A stretch of DNA of 7,921 bases. Source: Verrucomicrobiota bacterium. Its GTDB lineage: Bacteria > Verrucomicrobiota > Verrucomicrobiia > Limisphaerales > UBA11358. Where the stretch lies: contig JAJPKI010000211.1 of the NCBI GenBank assembly GCA_021323835.1, positions 1-7,921 of the forward strand. The letters run 5' to 3'. Positions within the stretch are counted from its first letter, which is position 1. Every line of letters begins with the position of its first letter. The position numbers and the translations under genes were made by a program. The notes under the pieces were generated by a model. That model searched no databases. It was not told where the DNA came from and saw only the letters and a program-made list of their open reading frames with translations. This document shows, one piece after another, positions 6,701 to 7,921 of the stretch.

Positions 6701-7921
6701 CAGCTCGAGATTGAAATGTTTAATCCAAACCGTCCCGGTCGGAAAACTCCAATTGCCATTGGCGTTGAAACCGATGGTGAGATTTGTATTCGGCACGGAG
6801 AACCAGCGCGATTTAATGGCATTGTCCGACCAGAACGGCACGTTAATGGTGTAAGGCAAAATTCCCGACGCCGGTTTCAGCGCGTCTTGCGGACTTGTGA
6901 GCGAAAGCAAATTGGAAAATGCGCCGGTGTCGTAAAGCGTTGGCGGCAGCGGCGAGCCGCTGGTCGAACTGTTGTAAATAATTTTGTTGATGGTCGCGGC
7001 GGTGGCAAAGCCGGTGGTTTTTGTTGCGCAAAGCAGAACGTCGCCGTTGCGCGGGTCGGTCCCAAAAGCGGTGACGTTGAGCGTGCTGTCTTGAATGATT
7101 GGATAATTCGGGCCGGACGCGCCGCTCACATTTGTCACGCTGGCAGTGTAATTGGAAGCGACGAGCGTCCAGATATTTCCGTCAACGTAATCGCAATAAA
7201 CGTAATTGCCGTAAAGTTGCGGTAGATTAGAGCCGCGATAAACCACGCCGCCGATGACGCAGTTGCCCTGATTCGTCAACGAGCCGTGCGCGTAATGCAC
7301 AATCGGCCAGCGCACTTGCGTGCCGCTGGTCGCCACATAAGTCGTATGCGGCAACGTGCCGCCGGACGAAACGTTCGTGCCTTCCCAATATGCCCAGCCG
7401 AGATTGTCGCCTTTTTGAATCACATCCACTTCTTCGTAATGGTCCTGACCGACATCACCGCAATACAAAACATTTGTGCCGAACGCGTTCGTGTTGAAAT
7501 CAAAATTCCATCGCCATGGATTGCGCAAACCGACGGCGTAAAATTCCGTGCGCACAAGATTTGAATTCACGGTCAGCCCGTTGTAATTCGTGATGCCGAT
7601 GAACGGATTGTCGGCGGGAATCAAATAATTTGCTGAAACGGTCAGCGCGGACGTTCCGGGATTCGGTGTCAAATTTCCCGGACGCTTGTCCACGTCAATG
7701 CGCAGTAAACCGGCGAATAAACTGTTCGTGATGATTTGCGCGCAATTGCGGCCGTCGTGCTCCGCGCCTTCGTCGCCGACGGAAATGTAAAGATAACCGT
7801 CCGCGCCGAAATGGATGTCGCCGGAATTATGATTCGGGTCGCGGTCGGCCTGATCATAAAAAATCACCTGCGAATTCGTGTCGCCTTGATTTGGATTCGT
7901 CGGAGAAATTTTAAATCGCGC
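3731..7921 (-). CDS. Giant secreted multidomain protein: PQQ-type sugar dehydrogenase, diheme cytochrome c, Ig-like, beta-strand repeats, C-terminal module (5' truncated)
   Basis: One uninterrupted frame enters from the right edge and stops with TAA at 3731-3733, giving 1396 visible codons; the N-terminus is outside. Residues are numbered from the right edge. About 1-315: glucose/sorbosone dehydrogenase beta-propeller (SGDIHFGADGYLYISVGDEG, GLRNPWRWNFD with Arg133-Asn134 at the expected PQQ-contact position, CGDVGQDHYEEVDVI, GDNLGWAYWEG, YGNYVYCDYVDGNIW). About 320-645: a cytochrome domain like the SO_2930/HNE_0200 family, with heme motifs CIACH (476-480) and CSQCH (554-558) and IQMPPLDSNLVD, whose Met is a likely axial ligand. 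About 655-755: Ig-like domain. About 757-1310: Gly/Asn/Thr-rich beta-strand repeats. About 1320-1396: C-terminal module ending FYLLQLP. Heme attachment implies export. The likely role is oxidation of an extracytoplasmic sugar with electrons passed to the hemes; the substrate is unknown. Confidence 0.88.
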   Translation of the reverse strand, partial: ARFKISPTNPNQGDTNSQVIFYDQADRDPNHNSGDIHFGADGYLYISVGDEGAEHDGRNCAQIITNSLFAGLLRIDVDKRPGNLTPNPGTSALTVSANYLIPADNPFIGITNYNGLTVNSNLVRTEFYAVGLRNPWRWNFDFNTNAFGTNVLYCGDVGQDHYEEVDVIQKGDNLGWAYWEGTNVSSGGTLPHTTYVATSGTQVRWPIVHYAHGSLTNQGNCVIGGVVYRGSNLPQLYGNYVYCDYVDGNIWTLVASNYTASVTNVSGASGPNYPIIQDSTLNVTAFGTDPRNGDVLLCATKTTGFATAATINKIIYNSSTSGSPLPPTLYDTGAFSNLLSLTSPQDALKPASGILPYTINVPFWSDNAIKSRWFSVPNTNLTIGFNANGNWSFPTGTVWIKHFNLELTNGDAASQIRLETRLLVKNSSGVYGVCYIWNSKTNAILAPSTGMDTNYVINDGGIIRTQTWHFPSQNECIACHTSAGGFGLGTRTEQLNCTYDYGFGATNEIQALSAAGYFSSPMTNDPNTLLKLATATNTAYSLEFRSRSFLMANCSQCHQPNGTVQAANWDARITTPTALAGLINGTLFNNFGNVSNHVITPMSLTNSVLFTRASTRDLGGGSSIQMPPLDSNLVDTEATNLLAQWILSMTNQFWLGVSPDPQTVAPGNNAVYTVNFIATPDFTNNVTLSISGLPAGANANFSPTIVNSTTTNSTLTITTSGALTPQGSYTLTVTGIGANVTNSDTMTLNVSSIIAAAPGALYWTDASGTDTNWSTALNWTNLVALGYGVPGISNDVIFNNTASGLTNFADFSTTINSLWFALNPPSGGTRGHTMNLSGTTLNITGTNILTGSSFVTAGYSLLVGTNTSATAAGSSVSATISGSGGAMNISRPDGVMAVAEYNTSGNHPATASTRAILDMSGLDNFSANISQLLIGCMANGSAGTLILAKTNTITIANGSATATAGFDIGNNGSNPGDPSYAYLGLTNRINANVIRAGGQKGYWGLLAFNSNFTNQNPSAFFRGTSGDSSRVAVWLIADLIGATGTANVCCPRGTNDFSNGNLDVLVDSLILGKTGTGTESALGVGTSSNRVSVGTLAFNSGNINVNNLTNGWQLSSDVTDTGIGQINVNGGTLTVNNKLVLAAGVANSLVGGNPDTTKNNIVTNLYYGASFYATNAFAQGTLNVNGGSIFANSIVAGGGISTITMSGGTLILTNSAGSPASRISTFAITNSTLHLNLNGNSISTNVCVTNLIVSGASTISIDSIANVTSAKTFPLISYNSFSGSVAANFVKGLLPAGFVASLVDNSAQHRIDLSIAANTNAAPHFGAMTASGNNFIFAGSNGLPNGNYYVLSSTNIALPLNLWTPISTNPFDANGAFNFTNPMSTNAQLFYLLQLP
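3734..3964 (-). other. C-terminal module of the giant protein (possible sorting or anchoring domain)
   Basis: The final 77 residues begin NAAPHFGAM, continue with NFIFAGSNGLPNGNYYVLSS, TNIALPLNLWTPISTNPFD and FNFTNPM, and end STNAQLFYLLQLP. From memory, modules of this form (a GxNGxPxGxYYVLxSTN block and a C-terminal FYxLQLP) end many large secreted proteins in Pedosphaera-like Verrucomicrobiota, with unrelated N-terminal domains. That pattern suggests a surface, sorting or carbohydrate-binding role rather than catalysis. It has no LPxTG motif and no PEP-CTERM-type transmembrane tail; the last residues are only mildly hydrophobic. Function is inferred from its position only. Confidence 0.6.
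4287..4545 (-). repeat. Autotransporter-like beta-strand repeats in the giant protein
   Basis: Three copies of a short motif occur at about residues 1126-1210: INVNGGTLTVNNKLVLAAG, LNVNGGSIFANSIVAGGG and ITMSGGTLILTNSAG. They share the pattern [I/L]x[V/M]xGG[T/S][L/I] followed by alternating hydrophobic residues and a Gly-rich turn. This is the pattern of passenger beta-helix repeats (autotransporter-associated beta strand type). Weaker copies probably extend upstream through about residue 800. The repeat is visible in protein, not as near-identical DNA, so it is old or under diversifying drift. Confidence 0.7.

Overview
The window looks like a chromosomal segment from a member of the Verrucomicrobiota, probably the Pedosphaera/Limisphaerales side. 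The evidence is the very large Asn/Thr-rich secreted protein with autotransporter-like beta-strand repeats and a C-terminal 'YYVLSSTN...FYLLQLP' module, the lack of good Shine-Dalgarno sequences, and the palindromic intergenic elements. This placement rests on remembered family resemblance, not on a search. No rRNA, tRNA, CRISPR array, transposase or integrase was seen.

Left part (1-3098, + strand) is a compact, probably co-transcribed run: the C-terminal end of an NAD(P)H-dependent flavin/ferredoxin reductase (FNR-type), gcvT overlapping it by 10 bp, gcvH, a small CGWC glutaredoxin-like gene, and lipA. The genes share a theme. GcvT and GcvH are glycine cleavage components, GcvH carries lipoate, LipA inserts the two sulfurs of lipoate and consumes reducing power and Fe-S clusters, and the reductase and glutaredoxin are plausible redox partners. 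gcvP, lpd and lipB are not in the window.

Two of the gaps in this run (gcvT-gcvH and grx-lipA) each hold an imperfect palindrome. The paired part measures 66 bp in both cases and is built from related units of about 10 nt. The second is flanked by further tandem units of about 11 nt leading up to the GTG start of lipA. This repeat structure inside a housekeeping operon is the least explained feature of the window.

Right part (3087-7921, - strand) holds two co-directional genes converging on lipA. The first is a 5'-truncated giant gene (1396 codons visible): a glucose/sorbosone-dehydrogenase-type beta-propeller, then a diheme cytochrome c domain (two CxxCH), an Ig-like domain, a long beta-strand repeat region and a C-terminal module. 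It is presumably exported and acts in extracytoplasmic sugar or alcohol oxidation with electron transfer. The second, 26 bp downstream, is a GNAT-fold protein with a C-terminal membrane anchor. Its 3' end overlaps that of lipA by 12 bp. The largest gap between genes is 138 bp (2076-2213).
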